A stretch of DNA of 64,000 nt, taken from assembly GCA_963828385.1 (NCBI GenBank), contig CAWHEF010000002.1, positions 806,001 to 870,000 on the forward strand, given 5' to 3'. The notes under the pieces were generated by a model that was not told the origin of the DNA, made no database searches, and saw only the letters and a program-made list of their open reading frames with translations. The DNA is from Bog-756 sp963828385 (lineage in GTDB: Bacteria; Actinomycetota; Acidimicrobiia; Acidimicrobiales; RAAP-2). A program made the translations under genes and the position numbers. This document shows, piece after piece, positions 9,419 to 15,573 of the stretch. Positions within the stretch are counted from its first letter, which is position 1; each line of letters opens with the position of its first letter.

Positions 9419-9975
9419 GATCGTCCCGGATCGCGTCCTCGACGAAGAGCTCGATCATGCGCTGCGTGTTGTTGAGGTCCTCTTCTCGTAGCTCGGCCGG
9501 AAGGAGCCGGTAGCTTCCCGAAGCCTCGTGGGCGACGAATCCGAGGAAGGCGCTGGTGACGGTCCGTTCGACCGTGAGGGCTCTGCCCGGTGAGAGCCCA
9601 CCGCTGCGCAGTATGGCCAGTACTGAGTTACGTATCGGGCTCCACCGCCGCGACCCTTCGCGCCTGGATGGCAAACAATTCGTCTACTCCCGGAAAGCTC
9701 CGGGCAGCGTCGCAGACGGCTTCACTGACAGTCCGGAGCCGTACACGCCACGGCAGTGACGGTTCGGGAAGGGCGACGGCGTCGCAGACGAGATCGACGA
9801 GACCCGAGACGAGCTCCGCCTTGTTGGTGACGTGTCGATAGAGAGCCATCGGAGTGACTCCAAGCTGGCGGGCCACACCGTGCATGGTCACCCCTTCGAG
9901 GCCTTCCTCGGCTGCAATCGCCGCAGCGATGGTGAAGATCTGCTCGTGGTCGATCTTGTTTGTGCGGGGCATCAT
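9396..9975 (-). pseudogene. TetR-family transcriptional regulator, split by a frameshift
   Basis: The N-terminal half (from ATG at 9975) holds a TetR helix-turn-helix: IFTIAAAIAAEEGLEGVTM followed by GVARQLGVTPMALYRHVTNK. That frame hits TAA at 9628 after AVEPDT. The continuation RNSVLAILRSGGLSPGRAL runs in another frame from about 9640 to a stop at 9396. Joining the two gives a normal TetR of about 190 residues, so a single-base indel near 9630-9640 broke it. The C-terminal part is a TetR_C-like ligand domain. A perfect palindrome lies about 55 bases upstream and suggests self-regulation. Whether the break is real or a consensus error cannot be told from one sequence. Confidence 0.8.
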
Positions 9976-10031
9976 CCGGGTTCCGGGCTCGATCTCTAGC
10001 GCTCGTCGAACATGCGCGCATTCATGATCAA

Positions 10032-10059
10032 GTATATGGTATATGCTTATCCCATATAC
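10032..10059. promoter_or_regulatory. Candidate TetR operator: 8-12-8 perfect inverted repeat
   Basis: GTATATGG at 10032-10039 and CCATATAC at 10052-10059 are exact inverted complements around a 12-base spacer. The block is far richer in A/T than its neighbourhood and lies between tetR and vapB, 57 bases before the tetR start. This arrangement is typical of a TetR autoregulatory site. Binding is inferred, not shown. Confidence 0.55.
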
Positions 10060-10163
10060 AAGGTGGTCGAGCACCATCAGGCTGCTGCCCGAGCACACTC
10101 ACCCGGGGCTCGCTAGCAGGTCAGTTCGGCGTTGCGGCCGGCAGCGCGCCGCCATGAGCATCA

Positions 10164-10190
10164 AGATGCATCTGATTGATGTTAAGATGC
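10164..10190. promoter_or_regulatory. Candidate VapBC operator (overlapping palindromes)
   Basis: AGATGCATCT at 10164-10173 is a perfect 10-base palindrome. GCATCT (10168-10173) also pairs with AGATGC (10185-10190) across 11 bases. The block ends six bases before the vapB start, where antitoxins usually bind to repress their own operon. The regulatory role is inferred from position and symmetry. Confidence 0.5.
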
Positions 10191-10195
10191 GACCC

Positions 10196-10456
10196 ATGCG
10201 GACGACCGTGACCATCGATGACGAGCTCCTCGCCGAGGCCAAGGTCGTGGCGGCACGAAGGCACGAGTCGCTCGGGACCGTGATCGATGACGCGTTGCGG
10301 TCGATGTTCTTCGCCCCTCCGGGCCGGACCGAACGGGGGAACGTCGTGCTGCCCACGACGGGAGGAAGCGGTCTCCAACCCGGGGTCGATCTCGAGGACA
10401 CGGACGGGCTGGCGGAAGCTCTTGGAGACAACGAGCAGATCGATGCTCCTGGCTGA
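10196..10456 (+). CDS. vapB: Type II antitoxin, VapB-like (ribbon-helix-helix)
   Basis: Predicted 86-residue antitoxin. The N-terminus MRTTVTIDDELLAEAKVVAA followed by RRHESLGTVIDDALR is the beta-strand/helix/helix pattern of ribbon-helix-helix antitoxins, which dimerise to bind DNA. The C-terminal half is acidic and Gly/Pro-rich, as expected for the flexible tail that wraps the toxin. ATG at 10196 is chosen because the domain begins there. ATG codons at 10154, 10166 and 10187 lie further upstream in the same frame, but they fall in or before the palindromic operator block and would add non-family residues. It overlaps the toxin gene by 14 bases. Confidence 0.82.
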   Translation: MRTTVTIDDELLAEAKVVAARRHESLGTVIDDALRSMFFAPPGRTERGNVVLPTTGGSGLQPGVDLEDTDGLAEALGDNEQIDAPG

Positions 10457-10874
10457 CGTCAACATATTCATCTACGCCAATCGGCAGGAGAGCATGGAGC
10501 ACCGTCGCTACCGCACGTGGCTGCAGGACCGTCTGGGGGGCCTGGAACCGTTCGGTGTCAGTGAGCTTGTGCTCAGCGCATTCATCAGGATCACGACAAA
10601 TCCGAGGGTGTATCGGGTGCCATCGACTGTTGCCGAAGCGCTTGAGTTCTGCCACGTCGCGTTGGCCGCGCCCGCTGCCGTCCCGATTCGTCCCGGTCCC
10701 CGGCACTGGCTGATCTTCCGTGATCTCTGCATCCGTGGCCAGGCCAGAGGGAACCTCATACCCGATGCGTACCTGGCCGCCCTCGCTCTCGAGCATGGCG
10801 CGACTCTGGCCACCACGGATCGCGGACTGCACCGGTACCCCGGAGTTCGGATCGAACACCCCCTGGGGACGTAG
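10443..10874 (+). CDS. vapC: VapC-like PIN-domain ribonuclease toxin
   Basis: Predicted 143-residue endoribonuclease toxin neutralised by the preceding VapB. PIN-domain acidic residues are visible in order: Asp in LLADVNIFIYANR near residue 5, Glu in GVSELVLSAF, Asp in LIPDAYLAALALEHGATL and Asp in TTDRGLHRYPGV. The start ATG at 10443 overlaps the end of vapB by 14 bases, so the two are probably translationally coupled. The hydrophobic LIPDAYLAALAL segment is typical of the family. VapC toxins cut tRNA or rRNA; the target here is unknown. The gene ends 21 bases from the convergent leuA. Confidence 0.87.
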   Translation: MLLADVNIFIYANRQESMEHRRYRTWLQDRLGGLEPFGVSELVLSAFIRITTNPRVYRVPSTVAEALEFCHVALAAPAAVPIRPGPRHWLIFRDLCIRGQARGNLIPDAYLAALALEHGATLATTDRGLHRYPGVRIEHPLGT

Positions 10875-10895
10875 GTCTCAGGCCCACGATCGGGC

Positions 10896-12623
10896 TCACT
10901 CAGGCCCCGGCGTATGGCTGCTCCGGGCCCGGTCGGCGGCGCTGACGACGGCGTGGAGCGAGGCGTCGAGAATGCTCGAGTCCATGCCCACCCCCCACCA
11001 TGTCGAACCGTCGGGCCCTTCGGCCTCGATGTAGGCCACCGCCGAGGCCCCGCTGCCGGTGGTGAGGGCGTGCTCGTTGTAGTCCTTCACCTCGAAGTCG
11101 ACGCCGAGATCGCTCCGGAGGCCGGCGAGCAGAGCGTCGATGGGTCCGTTGCCCCTCCCGACCACGATCTTGGGCTTGCCGTCCACCAGCAGCTGGGCGG
11201 TGACCGTCGTCTTCTTGTCCCCGGTGGTCATCTCGCTGGCGATGAGCCGGAGCCCGGCGTCGTCGGGCAGATAGGTGCGCGAGAAGACGTCCCACATCTC
11301 GCCGGGCTGGAGGACGGTGCCGCTGGCCTCGGTCACGTTCTGGACCTCCTTGGAGAACTCGATCTGGAGGCTCCTCGGGAGATCGAGTCCGTGCTCGGTG
11401 TCCATGACATAGGCCACGCCCCCCTTTCCCGACTGGCTGTTCACCTGGATGATCGCCTCGTAGGTCCGGCCGGCGTGGCGCGGGTCGATCGGCAGGTATG
11501 GCACCTCCCAGGTCTCGTAGTCGTCGCCGACGGCGGCCATGCCCTTCTTGATGGCGTCCTGGTGCGAGCCGGAGAACGCGGTGTACACCAGGTCGCCGGC
11601 GTAGGGGTGTCGCGGATGGACAGGCATCCTGGTGGCGTACTCGGCCACCCGCCGCACCTTGTCGATGTCGCTGAAGTCCATGGCCGGGTCGATCCCCTGG
11701 GAGAAGAGGTTCATGGCCAGGGTCACCACGTCGACGTTGCCAGTGCGCTCGCCGTTGCCGAAGAGCGTTCCCTCCACCCGGTCGGCCCCGGCCAGCACGG
11801 CCAGCTCGGCAGCGGCCACTGCGGTACCCCGATCGTTGTGAGGGTGCACGCTCAGCACGATCGAGTCCCGGTCGGGGATGTGCCGTCCGAACCACTCGAT
11901 GACGTCGGCATAGACGTGAGGCCCGTACATCTCGACCGTGTTCGGGAGATTGACGATCAGGGGGCGTCCCGGGCTCGGCTCGATGACGTCCGCCACCGCC
12001 TGGCAGATCTCGACAGCGAAGTCAGGCTCGGTGCCCGTGAAGCTCTCCGGCGAGTACTCGTAGAAGAGGTCGGTTCCCTCCAGCATGGGCTCGAACTTCT
12101 TGCACAGGCGGGCGGCGTTGACGGCGATGTCGGTGATGCCGGCACGGTCCAGGCCGAACACGACCCGGCGCTGGAGGGTGGACGTCGAGTTGTAGAAGTG
12201 GACGATGGCCCGGGAAGCCCCCACCAAGGACTCGAAGGTGCGCTCGATCAGCTCCTGCCGGCACTGGACCAGCACCTGGATGGTCACGTCATCGGGGATC
12301 AGATCGTCCTCGATGATCAGCCGCTGGAAGTCGTAGTCGGTCTGGGAGGCGGCCGGAAACCCGACCTCGATCTCTTTGAAGCCGACATCGATCAACGTCT
12401 TGAAGAGTGCCAGCTTGCGGTCGGGATCCATGGGGTCCACCAGGGCTTGATTGCCGTCGCGGAGGTCGACGCTCGCCCAACGGGGCGCAGCGGACGGTTC
12501 CCGGTCGGGCCAGGTCCGGTCGGCGAGGACGAGCGGCCGATAGGGGCGGTAGAGCGAAAAGGGCATAGGGGAGACGTCGCACGGCATGGCCAGGCGGGCG
12601 GTGGTGGTCTCGTCGGTGCTCAT
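10896..12623 (-). CDS. leuA: 2-isopropylmalate synthase
   Basis: First committed step of leucine synthesis: condenses acetyl-CoA with 2-oxoisovalerate. The 575-residue product has the TIM-barrel catalytic domain with the metal-binding Asp in SVDLRDGNQAL near residue 50, the HxH metal ligands in HPHNDRGTA, and GNGERTGNVDVV. The C-terminal quarter is the LeuA dimer domain that binds leucine for feedback inhibition. The length and the SVDLRDGNQALVDPMDPDRK block match the long actinobacterial form. The ATG at 12623 has AAAAGGAG upstream. Longer in-frame starts would run through the leader terminator and are rejected. Expression is probably controlled by the leucine attenuator immediately upstream. 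Confidence 0.96.
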   Translation of the reverse strand: MSTDETTTARLAMPCDVSPMPFSLYRPYRPLVLADRTWPDREPSAAPRWASVDLRDGNQALVDPMDPDRKLALFKTLIDVGFKEIEVGFPAASQTDYDFQRLIIEDDLIPDDVTIQVLVQCRQELIERTFESLVGASRAIVHFYNSTSTLQRRVVFGLDRAGITDIAVNAARLCKKFEPMLEGTDLFYEYSPESFTGTEPDFAVEICQAVADVIEPSPGRPLIVNLPNTVEMYGPHVYADVIEWFGRHIPDRDSIVLSVHPHNDRGTAVAAAELAVLAGADRVEGTLFGNGERTGNVDVVTLAMNLFSQGIDPAMDFSDIDKVRRVAEYATRMPVHPRHPYAGDLVYTAFSGSHQDAIKKGMAAVGDDYETWEVPYLPIDPRHAGRTYEAIIQVNSQSGKGGVAYVMDTEHGLDLPRSLQIEFSKEVQNVTEASGTVLQPGEMWDVFSRTYLPDDAGLRLIASEMTTGDKKTTVTAQLLVDGKPKIVVGRGNGPIDALLAGLRSDLGVDFEVKDYNEHALTTGSGASAVAYIEAEGPDGSTWWGVGMDSSILDASLHAVVSAADRARSSHTPGPE

Positions 12624-12681
12624 GGGGTGCTCCTTTTGGTGCTCGTGACGTCGGTAGTGCTCGGCGCCGTTTTGGGGAAAC

Positions 12682-12712
12682 AAAAAACCCCCTGGCCGGA
12701 AGGCGCAGGAGG
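12682..12712 (-). terminator. Attenuator terminator upstream of leuA
   Basis: On the minus strand CCTCCTG (12712-12706) pairs with CAGGGGG (12694-12688), enclosing an inner GCC-TTCC-GGC hairpin, and is followed at once by six T residues (12687-12682). This is a textbook intrinsic terminator lying 59 bases before the leuA start and after a Leu-rich leader peptide, so it should act as a conditional terminator. Confidence 0.85.
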
Positions 12713-12717
12713 TTGCG

Positions 12718-12741
12718 GGCGAACGCGATCTGGCGTCCGCC
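12718..12741 (-). promoter_or_regulatory. Leader hairpin between leader peptide and attenuator
   Basis: GGCGGACGC and GCGTTCGCC form a nine-pair stem (one G-U) around a six-base loop. It starts one base past the leader-peptide stop, so a ribosome reaching the stop would melt it, while one stalled on the Leu codons might not. It is a pause or switching hairpin by position. The full set of alternative pairings was not resolved. Confidence 0.5.
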
Positions 12742-12742
12742 G

Positions 12743-12793
12743 TCAGGTCAGGAGGAGCTCGGTGCTGGTCGGGGTATGGGCGGTGCAGTACAT
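12743..12793 (-). CDS. leuA leader peptide with three consecutive Leu codons
   Basis: The 16-residue ORF reads MYCTAHTPTSTELLLT and then TGA. Its CTC-CTC-CTG run sits three codons before the stop and just ahead of a stem and a terminator. This is the arrangement of ribosome-mediated attenuation in amino-acid operons. When charged tRNA-Leu is scarce the ribosome should stall on the run and transcription should continue into leuA. No ribosome site is seen upstream, and a candidate promoter would start the RNA about two bases before the ATG, so the peptide may be translated from a leaderless RNA. Confidence 0.78.
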   Translation of the reverse strand: MYCTAHTPTSTELLLT

Positions 12794-12801
12794 GATCCAC
12801 C

Positions 12802-12830
12802 ATGGTGGCAGGCGGCGTCCACGCAGTCAA
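12802..12830 (-). promoter_or_regulatory. Candidate leuA promoter
   Basis: TTGACT (12830-12825) and CACCAT (12807-12802) are separated by 17 bases on the minus strand. The -35 box matches five of six consensus bases, the -10 only three. The expected start point is about two bases before the leader-peptide ATG. Confidence 0.35.
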
Positions 12831-12958
12831 GGGAAGTGTCTCTGACAAGTAGGGCCCGGGAGGGGAGGGCGGGCTCACGAGAGGTGAACGGAGGCCGGTG
12901 CTACTGTCGCCGAAGCGGTTCCTGAGCGAAGGGGACCCAATCGAAAGGCGGGCTTCAA

Positions 12959-13270
12959 ATGGGGAAGTACCTGGTGACGTGGAAGGCTCGGCAAGGAGCG
13001 TCGGCCCAGCAGAACCACGATGACGTCAAAAGGCTTCTCGACGCGTTTGCCAAGTGGCAGGCGCCGGCGGACGAAACCTTTCACCAGTTTCTCCTGAGAT
13101 TGGACGGCCAGGGCGGCTACGCCGTCGTCGAGACCGATTCTCCCGAGGGCCTGCTCGACGCACCTTCGAAGTTCGGGACATGGAACGAGTTCGAGATCAC
13201 TCCGGTGATCGACATCGCCGAAGGCGTCGCCGTGCTTGCCACCGGAGCGGAATTCCGCGAGGCGATCTGA
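12959..13270 (+). CDS. DUF3303-like small protein
   Basis: A 103-residue soluble protein beginning MGKYLVTWKARQGASA. The pattern of an N-terminal strand (KYLVTWK), a helix (DDVKRLLDAFAKW), then GGYAVVETDSPEGL and a C-terminal VIDIAEGVAV resembles the dimeric alpha/beta barrel-like DUF3303 family, whose function is unknown. No signal peptide or membrane helix is visible. AAAGGCGGG precedes the ATG. It stands alone on the plus strand between the divergent leuA leader and the convergent GS-like gene, so context gives no functional hint. Confidence 0.72.
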   Translation: MGKYLVTWKARQGASAQQNHDDVKRLLDAFAKWQAPADETFHQFLLRLDGQGGYAVVETDSPEGLLDAPSKFGTWNEFEITPVIDIAEGVAVLATGAEFREAI

Positions 13271-13286
13271 CTCGACTTCCGGTCAC

Positions 13287-14654
13287 TCAGATGCGCTCGA
13301 AGTTGCGGGCCAGCTCCCAGTCGGTGACCACGTCGCTCGCTGCCGCCCACTCTTGACGGGCCGTGTTGACCAGGTGGTGGTGGACCTCTGTGCCGAAGGC
13401 CTCGGCAGCCACCTCGCTTCCGACAAGCAGGTCGATCGCCTCGGGAAGGGTCGAGGGGATTCGGGGCACGTCCGTCGCCCGATAAGCGTTGCCACCGAAG
13501 GCGGCCTCGAGCGGGAGCTCGTGCTCGATGCCCCACAGGCCTCCGGCAATGGCCGCGGCAAGGGCGAGATACGGATTGACGTCTGCTCCGGCGATCCTGT
13601 TCTCCACCCGCCGTCCCGGGCCCGAGCCCACGACCCGGAACCCACAGGTGCGATTGTCCTCGTCCCACACCACGGCCGTCGGCGCCCACGAGCCGGGACG
13701 ATAGCGCCGGTACGAGTTGAGGTACGGGGCGAAGAACCAGGCGAGCTGCCGGGCGGCGAAGAGCTGCCCGGCGAGGAACTGCATACCCACCTGCGAGAGC
13801 CCCGAAGGGGCCGGATCGTCCTCCCGGGCGGCCATGAGGGCTGTTCCGTCGGCCAGGTCCCACAGGCTGGTGTGGAGATGGCACGACGATCCGGCGGCCT
13901 CCATCGACCACTTCGCCATGAACGTGACGGCGTGGCCTTGCGCCGACGCGATCTCCTTCACCCCCGACTTGAAGACGAGATGCCGGTCGGCGGCCTCGAG
14001 CGCCCCTCCGTAGGTGACGTTGATCTCGTGCTGACCGGGGCCCGCCTCACCCTTGGAGTACTCGACTGGGATCCCGGCCTCGAGCATCTGGTTGCGGATC
14101 CGGGCGATGACGGGCTCGGCACCCGTGGTCTGGATGAGCTGGTAGTCCTCGATGGTCTCCGAGGTCGGTTCGAGGTCCCGCCAGTGCCGGTCCGCTGCCT
14201 CTTCGAACGAGACCCGGAACAGGTAGAACTCGAGCTCGGTGGCACATCGCACCTCGAGGCCGCGGGCGGCCATCCGCTCGATCTGTCGGCGCAGGATCTG
14301 TCGGGGTGAGACCTCCACCGGCGCACCGTCCATGGTGACCAGGTCGCAGAGGACGAGAGCGCTGCCCGGTTGCCAGGGGAGGGCCCGCACGGTCGGGGGA
14401 TCGAGCACCGCCCGCAGGTCGCCGTAGCCCGACTCCCACCCGAACGTGTCGTACCCGGGGAGCGGTTCCATGTCCACGTCGCAGGCGAGGAGGTAGTCGC
14501 AGACCTCGATGCCGTGGTGGAGCACATGGTCGAGAAAGTAGGGCCCGGTCACCCGCTTTCCCACCGGCCTTCCCTGGAGGTCGGGGAAGGCCACGATCAC
14601 GGTGTCGACATCACCGGATTGGATTTGGCGGGGCAGGGTTTCGACGGTCAGCAT
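13287..14654 (-). CDS. Glutamine synthetase-family ligase (gamma-glutamylpolyamine synthetase-like)
   Basis: ATP-dependent ligase of the glutamine synthetase fold, 455 residues. The N-terminal beta-grasp part includes VAFPDLQGRPVGKRVTG. The catalytic part includes CATELEFYLF (metal-binding Glu), GPGQHEINV, FMAKWSMEAAGSSCHLHTSL and the ATP/glutamate segment YRPGSWAPT with VENRIAGADVNPYLALA. The GSWAPT form is more typical of PuuA/GlnA3/GlnA4-type enzymes, which glutamylate amines, than of housekeeping GlnA. The start at 14654 (MLTVETL) gives the usual N-terminus; an in-frame ATG 36 bases upstream adds a basic stretch. A PuuD-like hydrolase and aldehyde dehydrogenase nearby support a gamma-glutamyl-amine pathway. 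The real substrate is unknown. Confidence 0.82.
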   Translation of the reverse strand: MLTVETLPRQIQSGDVDTVIVAFPDLQGRPVGKRVTGPYFLDHVLHHGIEVCDYLLACDVDMEPLPGYDTFGWESGYGDLRAVLDPPTVRALPWQPGSALVLCDLVTMDGAPVEVSPRQILRRQIERMAARGLEVRCATELEFYLFRVSFEEAADRHWRDLEPTSETIEDYQLIQTTGAEPVIARIRNQMLEAGIPVEYSKGEAGPGQHEINVTYGGALEAADRHLVFKSGVKEIASAQGHAVTFMAKWSMEAAGSSCHLHTSLWDLADGTALMAAREDDPAPSGLSQVGMQFLAGQLFAARQLAWFFAPYLNSYRRYRPGSWAPTAVVWDEDNRTCGFRVVGSGPGRRVENRIAGADVNPYLALAAAIAGGLWGIEHELPLEAAFGGNAYRATDVPRIPSTLPEAIDLLVGSEVAAEAFGTEVHHHLVNTARQEWAAASDVVTDWELARNFERI

Positions 14655-14709
14655 GCGAGCACTCTGTCGTGGTAGCCGCGGTCCGGGCAACTGCGTCCTC
14701 CTCGGAGGT

Positions 14710-14747
14710 CCACCGGCCTACTCGGGGGCCACCGGCCTACTCGGGGG
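14710..14747. repeat. Perfect 19-base tandem duplication at the SDR 3' end
   Basis: CCACCGGCCTACTCGGGGG occurs twice head to tail (14710-14728 and 14729-14747). The second copy contains the SDR stop codon and the last codons. It looks like a recent slippage or duplication event. Confidence 0.9.
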
Positions 14748-15513
14748 TCACATAGGCGGCGGTGATCCCTCCATCGACCACGAGGGTGGACCCGGTGATG
14801 AACGACGACTCGTCCGAGGCAAGGAACAAGGCGGCGGCGGCGATCTCGGCGGCCCGGCCGAACCTCCCCATCGGGATGTGCACGAGCCGGCGCTCCCGGC
14901 GAGCAGGATCGGCAAGCAGCGCGGCGAGCAGGGGCGTCTCGACCGGTCCGGGGCAGATCGAGTTGGCCCGGACGCCACGGCGGGCGTACTCGACGGCGAG
15001 CTCGCGGGTGAAGGCCAGCACACCGCCCTTGGACGCCGTGTAGGCGACCTGGGCGGTCGCTGCTCCCATGAGCGCCACGAAGGAGGCCACGTTGACAATG
15101 GAGCCCCCGCCTCCCTCCACCATCACCGGGACCGCAGCCCGGCATCCGAGCCACACTCCCTTCAGGTTGACCTCCATCACCCGCTCCCAGGTGGACGGCG
15201 GTGTGTCGAGCACCCCTCCGTCGTCCTCGGGGAAGATGCCGGCGTTGTTGAACAGCACATGGAGACCGCCGAACGTGCCCACGGCGGCGTCGACCATGAC
15301 TCGGACCTGATCCTCCTCGGCCACGTCCACGCCCACCGGCAACGCTTCGCCCCCCGCTGCCCTCACTGCCGCTGCCGTCGCCTCGGCTCCGTCGACTGAC
15401 ACGTCGGCGGCGATGACCCTCGCCCCCTCTGACGCGAAGAGCGGCGCGGCGGCTGCGCCAATGCCGCTTCCGGCACCCGTCACCACCACCACCTTGCCGT
15501 CGAGCCGCCCCAT
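14737..15513 (-). CDS. Short-chain dehydrogenase/reductase (SDR)
   Basis: A 258-residue NAD(P)-dependent oxidoreductase of the classical SDR type. Visible motifs are the cofactor loop TGAGSGIGAA near residues 12-21, NNAG near residue 90, the catalytic Ser in VNVASFVALMG and the YxxxK pair in YTASKGG. The C-terminal GSTLVVDGG is also typical. An Asp after the second strand (IAADVS) suggests NAD preference. ATG at 15513 (MGRLDGK) has GAAGAGG upstream and is preferred to a start 54 bases earlier. It lies 82 bases upstream of the GS-like ligase in the same direction, so the two are probably co-transcribed. The substrate cannot be read from the sequence. Confidence 0.88.
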   Translation of the reverse strand: MGRLDGKVVVVTGAGSGIGAAAAPLFASEGARVIAADVSVDGAEATAAAVRAAGGEALPVGVDVAEEDQVRVMVDAAVGTFGGLHVLFNNAGIFPEDDGGVLDTPPSTWERVMEVNLKGVWLGCRAAVPVMVEGGGGSIVNVASFVALMGAATAQVAYTASKGGVLAFTRELAVEYARRGVRANSICPGPVETPLLAALLADPARRERRLVHIPMGRFGRAAEIAAAALFLASDESSFITGSTLVVDGGITAAYVTPE

Positions 15514-15573
15514 GTGTCGCCTCTTCCTCTGAGATCCGTGCATTTCTTTCGAGCTCCGCGCCCTCAACGAGGC

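Noticed and set aside
10914..12845. 643-codon plus-strand ORF opposite leuA
   Set aside because: Shadow of LeuA on the other strand; composition is biased and no domain is visible.
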